Source: Neptunicoccus cionae
Lineage (GTDB): Bacteria; Pseudomonadota; Alphaproteobacteria; Rhodobacterales; Rhodobacteraceae
DNA: 64,000 nucleotides
NCBI RefSeq assembly: GCF_014643735.1
Contig: NZ_BMKA01000004.1
Coordinates: forward strand, 62,001-126,000
Reading direction: 5' to 3'
A model generated the notes under the pieces. The model was given only the letters and a program-made list of their open reading frames with translations, made no database searches and was not told the DNA's origin. Shown here one piece after another: positions 26,483-35,667 of this stretch; position 1 is the first letter of the stretch; every line of letters starts with the position of its first letter. The position numbers were made by a program, and so were the translations under genes.

Positions 26483-27253
26483 TCAGGCGGTCAGACCACC
26501 ATCCACTTTCAGGGACTCCCCTGTGATATAGGCACTGTCATCGGACCCTAAAAACAAGGCCGCTTTGGCCACATCCCACGCGCTGCCCTGCCGGCCCATC
26601 GGCACCATCGCGGCCCGTCTTGCGGCCAGTTCTTCGGGGTCGGTTTTGGAATCCACAAAGGCGGTAACATGGGGCGTGTCGATCACTCCGGGTAGAATCA
26701 CATTGGAACGGATCTGGTAGCTGGCGTTCTCGTGCGCGACAGAGCGGGCAAAGCGTACCAGTGCCATTTTAGAGACCTCATAGGACACATAACTGTAGGG
26801 CGCGGAATACACCGCCGCCAGCGAGGAGACATAGATCAGCGATCCGCTCCCTTGCGCGCGCATCAGCGGCAGAACGGCCCGCGTCATGCGCAAAGCGCCT
26901 GTCAGGTTGATGTCAAAAACGCGGTCCCAATCCGCGTCGGTGGTTTCTAAGACACCGCCCTGCTGGCTGATGCCCACATTATAATCGAGCACATCAAGCC
27001 CGCCCCAAAGCGATTTCGCGCGGTCTGCCACCTGCCCCCCAGCGTCAGGATCGGACACATCCGCCACAGCAGTTTCGGCGATACCACCCTCTTTGCGGAT
27101 CAGGGCTGCGGTTTCCTCAGCGGCCTGCGCAACGCGGTCTACGCACAGCACTTTCGCGCCCTCCCGCGCAAACAGAACCGCCGTGGCCTTGCCGTTGCCC
27201 CACCCAGCGCCAGACGATCCGGCACCGATTATGGCGACCCGTTTGTCTGCCAT
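26483..27253 (-). CDS. Short-chain dehydrogenase/reductase
   Basis: A 256-residue SDR. The NAD(P) motif is unusual: GAGSSGAGWGNGKA carries extra residues compared with the normal TGxxxGIG. The catalytic Ser (YVSSLAAVYS) and YEVSK (Tyr-x3-Lys) are intact, and the C-terminal ITGESLKVDGG is standard. The long open frame to 27637 covers the TRAP gene in another frame; ATG 27253 begins MADKRVAIIG. It is the last gene of the TRAP/ThDP operon and probably oxidises or reduces the imported acid or its product. Confidence 0.8.
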   Translation of the reverse strand: MADKRVAIIGAGSSGAGWGNGKATAVLFAREGAKVLCVDRVAQAAEETAALIRKEGGIAETAVADVSDPDAGGQVADRAKSLWGGLDVLDYNVGISQQGGVLETTDADWDRVFDINLTGALRMTRAVLPLMRAQGSGSLIYVSSLAAVYSAPYSYVSYEVSKMALVRFARSVAHENASYQIRSNVILPGVIDTPHVTAFVDSKTDPEELAARRAAMVPMGRQGSAWDVAKAALFLGSDDSAYITGESLKVDGGLTA

Positions 27254-27258
27254 CCGGC

Positions 27259-28626
27259 TCAATTCCCCAGCACCTTGCTGGGCAGCCACATGGCCAGTTC
27301 CGGTTGCCAGATCAGGATGAACAGCACAGCAACTTGCAACAGCACAAAGGGGATAATCCCGCGATAGATGTCGCGCATTTCCACAAGGTTGCCCGCCGCA
27401 CCTTTCATATAAAATAGGGCAAAGCCAAAGGGCGGCGTCAGGAAAGAGGTTTGCAGGTTCACCGCGACAAGAATGGTAAACCAGTAGACCAGATCCTTCT
27501 TGGCGATGTGATCGCCCAAGTCCATCAGGTCCACGATGGGGGCAAAAATTGGCAGCAGGATCAGTGTGATTTCGATCCAGTCGAAGAAAAAGCCGAGCAC
27601 AAAGACCATGATCATCATCATGAACAACAGCGCCCAATCCCCGAGGTTCAGACTGCGGGCAAGTTCCACAATCAGATCATCCCCGCCCACTTTGCGGAAG
27701 ATGTAGGAAAACGCGGTGGCTGTGGCGAAGATAAAAAACAGCAGTGCGATGGTGCGCAGGGAACTGTCGGTCGCCTCTCCCAGAACGTTCCAAGTGATCC
27801 GTCCACGGATCAGCCCCAGAAACAGCGCAGCAAAAGCACCCACGCCAGAGGCTTCGGTCGGGCTGGCAAAACCGCCGATGATAGAGCCGAGTACGGCAAT
27901 GATCAGGATCAGCGGGAAGGATACCGAAACCAGCGCCTCGCGCCAGAGACCGGTGCGTTCGTCAGTGGTGAGAGCGCGTGGCACCGGCGTTTCGCTCGGG
28001 CGCAGGATCGAACGGGTCACGAGGTAAATCAGATAGATTGCTGCAAGGAACAGACCGGGTAGGAAGGCGGCAACAAAGACTTTGGCAAGGTTCAGGGACA
28101 GCAGGTCCGACATGAATACCAGCATTACCGAAGGCGGGATGAGGATACCGAGTGTCCCCGCACTCGCCACCGTTCCAGTGGCCAAGGGGGCGGAATATCC
28201 CGCCCGCATCATGGTTGGCAGGGCCATCACCGTCAGCATCACAACTGATGCCCCGATGATCCCTGTCGCGGCCGCCAGAATGGTGCCCATCAAAACCACC
28301 GCCAGCGCCAGACCACCTGGCACCCGAACCAGCAGCTTTTGCAGGGTCAGCAACAGGTCTTCGGCAATGCGGGTTTTCTCCATCACAACGCCCATAAAAA
28401 TGAACATGGGCGCGGCCACCAGCACCGCATTGTCAATCACCCCGCCGTAAATCCGCGTCGGTACAAGGGACAGATGCACGAACCGCATCTCCCCCAAAGC
28501 AAGGGCGATAATAGCAAAGATCAGCGTCACAGCCGCCAGCACAATCGGCACTGGCAAGGCCGTAAACAGCCCTGCGATCAGGCTTAGAAACATGATCGCG
28601 GGCAGGAATTCGGTCAGCGTTTCCAT
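27259..28626 (-). CDS. dctM: TRAP transporter large permease (DctM)
   Basis: A 455-residue multi-pass protein of the DctM family, with the family segments PMFIFMGVVMEKT, SAGTLGILIPPSVML and FASPTEASGVGAF. It forms the Na+-driven channel with the small subunit, whose gene overlaps by 13 bases. The ligand is probably an organic acid and cannot be fixed from the sequence. Confidence 0.9.
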   Translation of the reverse strand: METLTEFLPAIMFLSLIAGLFTALPVPIVLAAVTLIFAIIALALGEMRFVHLSLVPTRIYGGVIDNAVLVAAPMFIFMGVVMEKTRIAEDLLLTLQKLLVRVPGGLALAVVLMGTILAAATGIIGASVVMLTVMALPTMMRAGYSAPLATGTVASAGTLGILIPPSVMLVFMSDLLSLNLAKVFVAAFLPGLFLAAIYLIYLVTRSILRPSETPVPRALTTDERTGLWREALVSVSFPLILIIAVLGSIIGGFASPTEASGVGAFAALFLGLIRGRITWNVLGEATDSSLRTIALLFFIFATATAFSYIFRKVGGDDLIVELARSLNLGDWALLFMMMIMVFVLGFFFDWIEITLILLPIFAPIVDLMDLGDHIAKKDLVYWFTILVAVNLQTSFLTPPFGFALFYMKGAAGNLVEMRDIYRGIIPFVLLQVAVLFILIWQPELAMWLPSKVLGN

Positions 28627-29165
28627 AGGCCTCTTTCAAGGAATGTCTGTGTCATCAGATCGGGCCGTTTCAGTGTGGCCAGAATGCGCAGGGCGACTGC
28701 TGTACAACCCGCAATGGTCAGAATTGCGGAAATCGGCACGGCGGATTTGATAATCCAGCGATGGGGCAAGCCGCGTCCGCCGTTTGCGCCTTCGCCCCGC
28801 TCAAACGCGCGGGCCGCAAATTCATAGCCGTACCACGCGATAAACAGGAAAAAGGGGATGACCAGCAGGACAACGACCCAGAACTCCAGCCAGAGCCGGA
28901 AGCGTGGTGTCATCTTGCCTGCAATCACATCAATCCGCACATGGGCGTCGCGCGTATAGGCATACCCAAAGGCAAACACCGCGATGACGCCGTGAAGGTG
29001 CCATTCCAGTTCCTGCAATTTGAATGATCCGGTAGAGAAAAACTTGCGCCCGACCACATCGTACATAATGACGCCAACCAGAACGAACAGCAGCACCGCC
29101 GCCAGCCGTGCGGCCCAGTCGCAAATGGTGGTCAGCGCCGAAGCGATTTTCAGACTGGTGTGCAT
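28614..29165 (-). CDS. dctQ: TRAP transporter small permease (DctQ)
   Basis: A 183-residue protein with four hydrophobic segments and the DctQ landmark MYDVVGRKFFSTGSFKLQELEWHL. It is somewhat longer than minimal DctQ, with a polar loop (RAFERGEGANGGRGLPHRW) typical of the lactate/keto-acid group. It sits between the binding-protein and large-permease genes. Confidence 0.88.
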   Translation of the reverse strand: MHTSLKIASALTTICDWAARLAAVLLFVLVGVIMYDVVGRKFFSTGSFKLQELEWHLHGVIAVFAFGYAYTRDAHVRIDVIAGKMTPRFRLWLEFWVVVLLVIPFFLFIAWYGYEFAARAFERGEGANGGRGLPHRWIIKSAVPISAILTIAGCTAVALRILATLKRPDLMTQTFLERGLWKR

Positions 29166-29228
29166 GTTCCCCCCTTAGGCAAATCCGGTCCGGCAGTTCC
29201 CCCGCCGGACCGGTCTTACATGTGCAGC

Positions 29229-30260
29229 TTACTTCAGGTAGCCGATGTTCTTCCACTCGGAGTAGTCCTTGCGGAAGGTCTGGATGCTTTCCCAAGTGGA
29301 TTTGAAATCCGCATCCGCTGCGGATTTTTCTGCAGCCACTTCGGTCCATGCGGATTCGTAAGCGTCAAGGATTTCTGCTGGCCATTCGTGCACGATCACA
29401 CCGTTTTCGGCCTGCATTTTCGCCAGCGGCTCCAGCTGAACCGCTTCACCTTCGGCCATCGTTTTCAGCACTTGTGCTTCGCAGGCGGTTTCGATGATGG
29501 CGCGTTCCTGATCGCTCAGATCGTTCCATGTATCCAGATTGATAATCACGCTCAGGAAGCTGGTTTGCTGGTGCCAGCCCGGAAAGTAGTAGTGTTTGGC
29601 GTGGTCATACATGCCGACCATGTTATCAAGAAACGGAAAGCCCAGTTCCGCACTGTCAATCGCACCGGTATTCAGCGCGGACATTGTATCGGCCAGACCC
29701 ATAGACTGGGCTTCTACCCCCATCTTGCCCATAACAGACGCGCCCAGACCGAAGAACCGCATCTTCTTGCCCTTCAGATCGTCCAGCGTTTTGATCTCGT
29801 CGCGGAACCAACCCGATGCTTCGGGCACCAGTGTGGAACAGTGGATTGTTTTAATGTTGTATTGAGACTCGGTCATTTCGGACCATTTGTCCTGACCACC
29901 GCCATAATACCACCAAGCGGCGTATTCCTTGATGTCAGGACCGAAAGGGAAAGTGGTAAACAGCGGCGCGGCAGGCACTACGCCTTCTGCAAAGCCGATG
30001 GAATACCACGAGCTTTCGACAGCGCCTGTGGAAACGGAATCCCAGACCTCGCCCGTAGAGACAATTTCACCCGGTGCTTTCACGTCGAACTTGATGCCGC
30101 CTGCCGTCAGCGTGTCTACCCGTTCGGATACATCCCAGGCCGGCTTGCCCAGCAACGGCAGGGACTGTGGGAAAATCGACTGCATTTCGATGTCCTTGGC
30201 CCCTGCTGTTCCGGCCAATAATGCGGTGGCACAGGCCACCATGGTAAAGTTACGTTTCAT
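29229..30260 (-). CDS. dctP: TRAP transporter substrate-binding protein (DctP)
   Basis: A 343-residue secreted protein with signal peptide MKRNFTMVACATALLAGTAGA. The DctP features SSWYSIGFAEG and ETKTLDDLKGKKMRFFGLGA-type core are present, including a conserved Arg in KMRF that normally binds the carboxylate of the ligand. A GGGAGGAG ribosome site precedes the ATG. It probably binds a 2-oxo or hydroxy acid, given the partner ThDP enzymes. Confidence 0.88.
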   Translation of the reverse strand: MKRNFTMVACATALLAGTAGAKDIEMQSIFPQSLPLLGKPAWDVSERVDTLTAGGIKFDVKAPGEIVSTGEVWDSVSTGAVESSWYSIGFAEGVVPAAPLFTTFPFGPDIKEYAAWWYYGGGQDKWSEMTESQYNIKTIHCSTLVPEASGWFRDEIKTLDDLKGKKMRFFGLGASVMGKMGVEAQSMGLADTMSALNTGAIDSAELGFPFLDNMVGMYDHAKHYYFPGWHQQTSFLSVIINLDTWNDLSDQERAIIETACEAQVLKTMAEGEAVQLEPLAKMQAENGVIVHEWPAEILDAYESAWTEVAAEKSAADADFKSTWESIQTFRKDYSEWKNIGYLK

Positions 30261-30305
30261 ATTGATCTCCTCCCAATCAAATAAAAGTTGTTAATCTATC
30301 GTGTA

Positions 30306-32042
30306 TCAGGCCACACGGTCGCCTTTCTTCACTTGCACCGTCCGGTTGTCCACGGCGGGCAGCATCTTTGCCGGATCGCGCGTGACCATCACGTCAATAA
30401 CGCTTGGTCTGTCGGTTTCCGCAAAAGCCTCTTTCAGCGCGTCTGCCAATTTCGACGGGTCCTCTACCCGAATACCGTGACAGCCCATCGCATCGGCCAG
30501 TTTGGCGTAATTCGTTTCCGCCAGATCAGAGCTTTGGTAATTCCCTTCCCCGTACATAAGGTGTTGCAGCGCCTTTACATATCCCGAAGCCGCGTTGTTC
30601 ACGACAATCACTGTCACACCCAGCTTCATTCGCCGCGCTGTTTCCAGCTCTCCGAGCACCATGTTAAACCCGCCATCGCCGGTCAACCCCACAACCACCG
30701 CATCGCGGTTGGCAAGCTGAGCGCCCATCGCACCGGGCAAACCGTACCCGATAGAGGCAAACCCGCGATCCGGTACAAACGTGCGCCGCGCTTTTTTAGA
30801 GTTGAACAGCAAACCACCCCAATGGGCCGCAAATCCACCATCGGCAATCAGGTGGCCATCTTCGGGCAGGTGGTTGTTCAGCTCGGTGATCAGGCGGGCC
30901 ATATTGATTGGCGTTTCTTCGGAATAAAGCCGCTCTGCTGCGACCTCATCGTGCCAGACTTTCATCTTGGCAGGGATTTCGGCAAGATAGCTTTCCCGCG
31001 TTTTGCGCTGTTCAGCGGCTGAACCGGAAAGCGCATCGCACAGATCGTCCAACCCTTCCCGCGCATCTCCCCACAGCTTTACAGTCGGCTGATAGGTGCG
31101 GCCCATTTCTTCAGGCACATTGTCCAGATGGATCACCGTCTGGCCCTTGGTCGGGATGGTAAACCGCTTGGTGGCAATCTCGCCCAGCTTGCACCCTGCG
31201 ACAATGATACAATCAGACGCTGCGATCAGATCATTGGCAATCCGGTCATAGCGCCCGAACAGCCCTGCCGACAGATCGGAGGTGCAGGCAATCGCGCCCT
31301 TACCGCTCATGGTGTGGGCAACGGGGATGGCGTTTTCTTGCGCAAAGCGGGTGACGGCTTCGGTCGCTTGGGAAATATGGATGCCACCACCGCACAAAAG
31401 GATCGGGCGTTTGGCAGCGGCAATCAGGTCTGCGGCCTTAGCCAGCGGTTCCGCCGCAGGACGACACCGTATCGCGGGGGCGGATTCATGGGCGGGATCT
31501 ACCGCAAAATCGGACTCCTCAAATCCATAAAGCCCGTGGGCGATGTCTTCGGGCACATCGACAATCACCGGACCGGGGCGGCCTGATGTTGCAACCTCAA
31601 AGGCGCGGCGCATGATTTCGGGGATGCGCTGGATCGCCTCGACCCGCAGCAATTCCTTGCAGGCGGGGCGCAGGATGGACACCTGATCGGTTTCCTGCGT
31701 CATATTCTTGCCCGCGTGATCGCGCTGTGCATCGCCAATGATCGCAACCATCGGGCTGCCCGCATTGAGCGCCTCAACCAGTCCGGTCACAAGGTTCGTC
31801 GCCCCCGGCCCAAGCGTGGCATCCACCAGCCCAACACGGCCAGACACTTTGGCATAGGCGTCTGCTGCAAACACCGCGCAGCGTTCGTCGTTGATCAGGT
31901 TGTGATCCAGCCCCAGCCGCCGCGCCGCATCGTAAAACGGCAGCAACTGGAAGCCGCCCATGCCAAACATCGGCCCCGCGTTATGGGCCAGCAGCATCCG
32001 GACGAGCGCTTCGCCCCCTGTCATTTCATTGGTATTACTCAT
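30306..32042 (-). CDS. Thiamine-diphosphate enzyme of the acetolactate synthase / decarboxylase family
   Basis: A 578-residue ThDP enzyme with three domains. The N-terminal PYR domain holds the catalytic Glu in NDERCAVFAADAYAK, and a central domain begins ILLCGGGIH. The C-terminal PP domain has the ThDP motif GDGGFNMVLGELETA followed by VNN. Members include acetolactate synthase, glyoxylate carboligase, sulfopyruvate decarboxylase and benzoylformate decarboxylase. No regulatory subunit is beside it, so a catabolic lyase or decarboxylase is more likely than amino-acid synthesis. It overlaps the E1 beta gene by four bases. Confidence 0.82.
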   Translation of the reverse strand: MSNTNEMTGGEALVRMLLAHNAGPMFGMGGFQLLPFYDAARRLGLDHNLINDERCAVFAADAYAKVSGRVGLVDATLGPGATNLVTGLVEALNAGSPMVAIIGDAQRDHAGKNMTQETDQVSILRPACKELLRVEAIQRIPEIMRRAFEVATSGRPGPVIVDVPEDIAHGLYGFEESDFAVDPAHESAPAIRCRPAAEPLAKAADLIAAAKRPILLCGGGIHISQATEAVTRFAQENAIPVAHTMSGKGAIACTSDLSAGLFGRYDRIANDLIAASDCIIVAGCKLGEIATKRFTIPTKGQTVIHLDNVPEEMGRTYQPTVKLWGDAREGLDDLCDALSGSAAEQRKTRESYLAEIPAKMKVWHDEVAAERLYSEETPINMARLITELNNHLPEDGHLIADGGFAAHWGGLLFNSKKARRTFVPDRGFASIGYGLPGAMGAQLANRDAVVVGLTGDGGFNMVLGELETARRMKLGVTVIVVNNAASGYVKALQHLMYGEGNYQSSDLAETNYAKLADAMGCHGIRVEDPSKLADALKEAFAETDRPSVIDVMVTRDPAKMLPAVDNRTVQVKKGDRVA

Positions 32043-33013
32043 GCGGGTTCGTTCTCCATCATGTCTTGCGCGGCTTTTGCAATCATCGGTGCAGTCACAC
32101 GCATCTGGTCTTCAAGGTTTGGCGCATAGGCAATCAGCCCGCGCGGACTGCCCAGACGTTTGGGCAGGGCTTTCATCGGAATATTCTGAGCTACGGTGGC
32201 CACCACTTCGGCACCGAAACCGGCGACAGACACCGCTTCATGGGCCACCAGCAAACGTCCGGTCTTGCGCACGCTGTCAAATACCGCCGCCTTGTCCCAA
32301 GGCCAAAGGCTGCGCAGGTCGATCACCTCGGCCTCTATCCCCTGATGGGCGAGCGTTTCCGCCGCCTCGACACACACATTCGCGGTATGGGACCAAGAAA
32401 CCAGCGTTACATGCCGACCGGAACGGCGCAGGGCGGCCTTGCCGAAATCGACAGCGTGGTTTGTGTCCACCTCCCCTTCGGAAGCCCAGATGTTTTTGTG
32501 TTCCAGATACACCACCGGATCATCACAGGCGATGGCGGCCTTCATCATCGAATAGTTATCCTGCGGCGTGGCCGGACAACAGACGACAAGACCCGGAATA
32601 TGGGTGTACCAGCTTTCCAGAGATTGCGAATGTTGAGCTGCCGAGGACCGCCACATGCCCATAGGCTTGCGGATCACCATCGGCGCGCGGCTTTGGCCGC
32701 CGAACATGAAACGTGCCTTGGCGATTTGGTTCACCAGTTCGTCGGTGGCACAAAGCGCGAAGTCCGCAAAGCGCATTTCCACAATCGGCCGCGTTCCCGC
32801 CATTGCTGCACCAAAGGCCGCGCCCATGATGGCGGCTTCTGAAATCGGCGCATCGGAAATCCGCTGCGGCCCGAATTCTTCAACCAGTCCGGTGTATTGT
32901 TTGAACACACCCCCACGGCCCAGATCTTCCCCTACGCACCAGACTGTAAGATCGTCGCGCATGGCTTCTGCGACCGCCAGCTTCGCGGCATCGGCATAAC
33001 TCATCACAGGCAT
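32039..33013 (-). CDS. 2-oxoacid/acetoin dehydrogenase E1 beta subunit
   Basis: A 324-residue transketolase-type beta subunit, with GVFKQYTGLVEEFGPQRISDAPISEAAIMGAA containing the Glu that protonates ThDP, and EMRFADFALCATDELVNQIAK. It pairs with the E1 alpha gene upstream, sharing one base. These are like the AcoA/AcoB subunits of acetoin dehydrogenase or the branched-chain/pyruvate E1. No E2 or E3 gene is next to it, so the E1 could work alone or share an E2 from elsewhere. Confidence 0.85.
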   Translation of the reverse strand: MPVMSYADAAKLAVAEAMRDDLTVWCVGEDLGRGGVFKQYTGLVEEFGPQRISDAPISEAAIMGAAFGAAMAGTRPIVEMRFADFALCATDELVNQIAKARFMFGGQSRAPMVIRKPMGMWRSSAAQHSQSLESWYTHIPGLVVCCPATPQDNYSMMKAAIACDDPVVYLEHKNIWASEGEVDTNHAVDFGKAALRRSGRHVTLVSWSHTANVCVEAAETLAHQGIEAEVIDLRSLWPWDKAAVFDSVRKTGRLLVAHEAVSVAGFGAEVVATVAQNIPMKALPKRLGSPRGLIAYAPNLEDQMRVTAPMIAKAAQDMMENEPA

Positions 33014-34008
33014 CAGAACGCCTCCTGCAGGGGGGAGCCGATGTCTTGCACATCAGCGAAAGCGGTTTCATCGGCAGGCCATGGTGCCGATCGGGCCGCG
33101 TCAAGAGCGCGGTCCATTTCGGCATGGGCCTCTTTCGCCAAAGCGTCCAGTTCCGCGCTCGGCACTCCCGCCGCAACCAGCGCTTCACGCTGGCGGGCGA
33201 TGGGACATGTGGTGGCTTGCATCCGTTCTGCCTCCCCTTCAGGGCGGTAGGTGGCGGGATCGAAATAGGTGTGGCCGCTGATCCGGTAGGTCTTGGCCAT
33301 CAGGAATTCCGGCGTGCCGGTTTCGCGGATGCGCGCAGTGATCTCTGCTGCAGTTGCCGCCAGAGTTGTCACGTCATTGCCATCCGCTTCGGTGGTGCGC
33401 AACCCAAGCGCACGGGCACGGTCCGCGATGTTGCCAGAGGTCATGTCACTGGTCAGGGTCGATGCGGAATACTGGTTGTCTTCGCAGACAAACAGGATCG
33501 GCAGATTAAACACGCCCGCCCAGTTCACCCCTTCCAGAAACGGCCCGCGATTGGACGCGCCGTCCCCAAAGAAACAGACCACGATCTGATCCCCACCGAG
33601 CAGTTTAATCCCGTGGGCCGCCCCCGCCGCGATGGTGATATTGGCACCGACAACGCCGTTTGCGCCCAGCATCCGAACACCGAAATCCGCGATGTGCATG
33701 GACCCGCCTTTGCCGCCGCAACATCCCCCTTCGCGCCCCAGAAGCTCCTTCATCATGGCATCCGCCTGCGCCCCTTTGGCCAGCGTATGGCCGTGGCCGC
33801 GATGGGTGGACAGGATGTAATCATCCCGCCGCAGGGTTTCGATCACTCCGGTGGCAACAGCTTCTTGCCCGATCGACAGATGGATCGCGCCAAGCACCAG
33901 TTCCTCGTCTATCGCCGCGCTGCGGGCGGTTTCCTCAAACGCGCGAATCCGCTCCATCATGCGCAAACGCGCCAGCCCCGCCTCTCGGTCGAAATTTGAC
34001 AGGCTCAA
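33013..34008 (-). CDS. 2-oxoacid/acetoin dehydrogenase E1 alpha subunit
   Basis: A 331-residue alpha subunit. The ThDP-binding motif is GDGASNRGPFLEGVNWAG, continuing to VCEDNQYS; DYILSTHRGHGHTLAKG and GGKGGSMHI are typical of the AcoA/PdhA family. It contacts ThDP and together with E1 beta forms the active heterotetramer. It is preceded by the IclR regulator with a four-base overlap. Confidence 0.87.
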   Translation of the reverse strand: MSLSNFDREAGLARLRMMERIRAFEETARSAAIDEELVLGAIHLSIGQEAVATGVIETLRRDDYILSTHRGHGHTLAKGAQADAMMKELLGREGGCCGGKGGSMHIADFGVRMLGANGVVGANITIAAGAAHGIKLLGGDQIVVCFFGDGASNRGPFLEGVNWAGVFNLPILFVCEDNQYSASTLTSDMTSGNIADRARALGLRTTEADGNDVTTLAATAAEITARIRETGTPEFLMAKTYRISGHTYFDPATYRPEGEAERMQATTCPIARQREALVAAGVPSAELDALAKEAHAEMDRALDAARSAPWPADETAFADVQDIGSPLQEAF

Positions 34009-34784
34009 AATAACCCCTCCTGATCCAATATCGTGAATTTATCAGAGAGCACCTCTACCTCGCGGCGCAGCAGCGGGATCAATTCCCCCTCAATACGCTC
34101 CGTGCTCATCCGCTCGTTAATCGCTCCAATGCCGAAGGCCGCGCAGACCCGACCGCTTTTGGTCAGGATCGGAAGGCCGACCGCACTCATGCCTTGAACC
34201 GGAATAGACGGGTTCAACGCGTAACCCAGTCCATGAAAATCCTCGGCCAGCGCTTCGACCTTTTCCGGTGTATAATTATACTCTGCCATCCAAGCCACAT
34301 TTGCCCGTGCCGCCGCGCGGCGTTTGGGTTTGTCCGTGACCGCATAAAGCGCCTGACCGGAGGCACCGACCCCAAGGGGCAAACGGCTGCCCGCGTCCAG
34401 CGTCAGTGTGCGGATTGGAAACGCGCCGAGTTCGCGACAGACACAAATCGACGCTGCACCTTCGGGGGCAGACAGAAACACAGTATCCTCACAGGCATCC
34501 GCAATCCGGCGCATGCTGCGTTTGGCCAGTGCTGCCAGATCAGACCGGTTTGCCACCCGCGCAAGGGACGCCAGCGCATGGCCGAGGTGATACTTCCGCG
34601 TGTCGGGGTCCTGATACACATAGTTCACCGCCAAAAGTGATGCGAGCACGCGATGGGTTGTGGTCTTGGTAAATTCGGTCTGTGCCATGATCTCGGTCAG
34701 GCTCGCCCCGAGGGGCTGGGACGCCAGCGCGCCAAGCACATTGCGTGCACGGGCAATAGAGCCTACCGGCGCTTCCAACGACAC
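34005..34784 (-). CDS. IclR family transcriptional regulator
   Basis: A 259-residue IclR protein. The N-terminal winged helix has LTEIMAQTEFTKTTTHRVLASL, and the effector domain has PEGAASICVCRELG and SRLPLGVGASGQALYA. The GTG start has GGGGAGGG six bases before it. It is the first gene of an eight-gene operon running to the SDR and probably controls it. Confidence 0.9.
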   Translation of the reverse strand: MSLEAPVGSIARARNVLGALASQPLGASLTEIMAQTEFTKTTTHRVLASLLAVNYVYQDPDTRKYHLGHALASLARVANRSDLAALAKRSMRRIADACEDTVFLSAPEGAASICVCRELGAFPIRTLTLDAGSRLPLGVGASGQALYAVTDKPKRRAAARANVAWMAEYNYTPEKVEALAEDFHGLGYALNPSIPVQGMSAVGLPILTKSGRVCAAFGIGAINERMSTERIEGELIPLLRREVEVLSDKFTILDQEGLF

Positions 34785-34875
34785 TACAATCCCTCCCCAT
34801 TCCTTTTATCGGAACCTTTGTTTTGATAATAGGAATATATTGCCTACACCTGTCAAACGAATTATCTTCTGGAAC

Positions 34876-35667
34876 ATGATTTCTGGACTACGATTCTATG
34901 ACTCGATTACCGATGCTGATGCAGATGCGCAGGGGCGGATCGGGATCAGCGGCTCTCACGGCGGGATGTTTGCCGCCGCTTGTGCATCCCGTGCAGGACT
35001 GCGCGCGGTTATTTTGAATGATGCCGGTAAAGGCCTGAATGACGCAGGTATTGCGGGAATAAGGGCGCTGTCGGATCAGGGGATGGCAGGATGTGCCGTA
35101 GACTGTATGAGCGCGGAAATCGGTTCGGCGCAGGACAGTTATGACAACGGAATAATTTCATATGCCAATCCGGTGGCCCAGCGTTTGGGGATTATAACCG
35201 GACTGTCAGTTAAAGACGCTACGAAACTGCTGTCCGAAGCACCAGAACCGGCCGGAATGATGGAGGCTGTTCCAGAAGAAAGCGATGTCGTCACCGTGCA
35301 CGGTCTTGAAGTTCTGTGCGTAGATTCAGCCTCCCTTATAACAGCCAAGGACGCCGGGCGCATCATTGTGACGGGCTCCCACGGGGGACTGATCGGCGGC
35401 AATCCGGCCCGCGCCTGTAAGGCGGAGGCACGGTTCATCAGCTTCTCGGACGCCGGGATCGGCAAAAACAATATTGGTTTATCGCGTCTGCCCGCGCTCG
35501 CCCGGCGTACCATTGCCGCGGTAACTTTGGACTGTCACAGCTGCGAGATCGGCAACAGCGCATCCGCACTGGAAACCGGCGTAATCAGCGCCGCCAATCA
35601 GACCGCAGCGGACTACGGAATCTGCGCAGGGATGACCTTAAAGGATGCGATCCGCCGGTTGGGTTAG
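34876..35667 (+). CDS. Unrecognised protein with an internal domain duplication
   Basis: A 263-residue protein made of two copies of the same unit, residues about 9-119 and 150-260, separated by a Glu/Pro-rich linker. Both copies share GSHGG (26-30, 167-171), a DAGxG loop, DCxSxEIG (76-83 in copy one), GxIS.AN and GI..G...KDA. Spacing between the copies is 141 residues. Ser-His-Gly-Gly plus Asp, Cys and Glu could form catalytic or metal sites. There is no signal peptide. It is divergent from iclR and its stop overlaps the end of hpaI by four bases. The start ATG 34876 has a weak ribosome site; a TTG near 34840 is an alternative. I do not recognise the family. Confidence 0.6.
   Translation: MISGLRFYDSITDADADAQGRIGISGSHGGMFAAACASRAGLRAVILNDAGKGLNDAGIAGIRALSDQGMAGCAVDCMSAEIGSAQDSYDNGIISYANPVAQRLGIITGLSVKDATKLLSEAPEPAGMMEAVPEESDVVTVHGLEVLCVDSASLITAKDAGRIIVTGSHGGLIGGNPARACKAEARFISFSDAGIGKNNIGLSRLPALARRTIAAVTLDCHSCEIGNSASALETGVISAANQTAADYGICAGMTLKDAIRRLG

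Noticed and set aside
29160-30221. Plus-strand open frame of 353 residues opposite the first dctP
   Set aside because: It mirrors the dctP frame, and the minus-strand protein has a signal peptide and DctP core.
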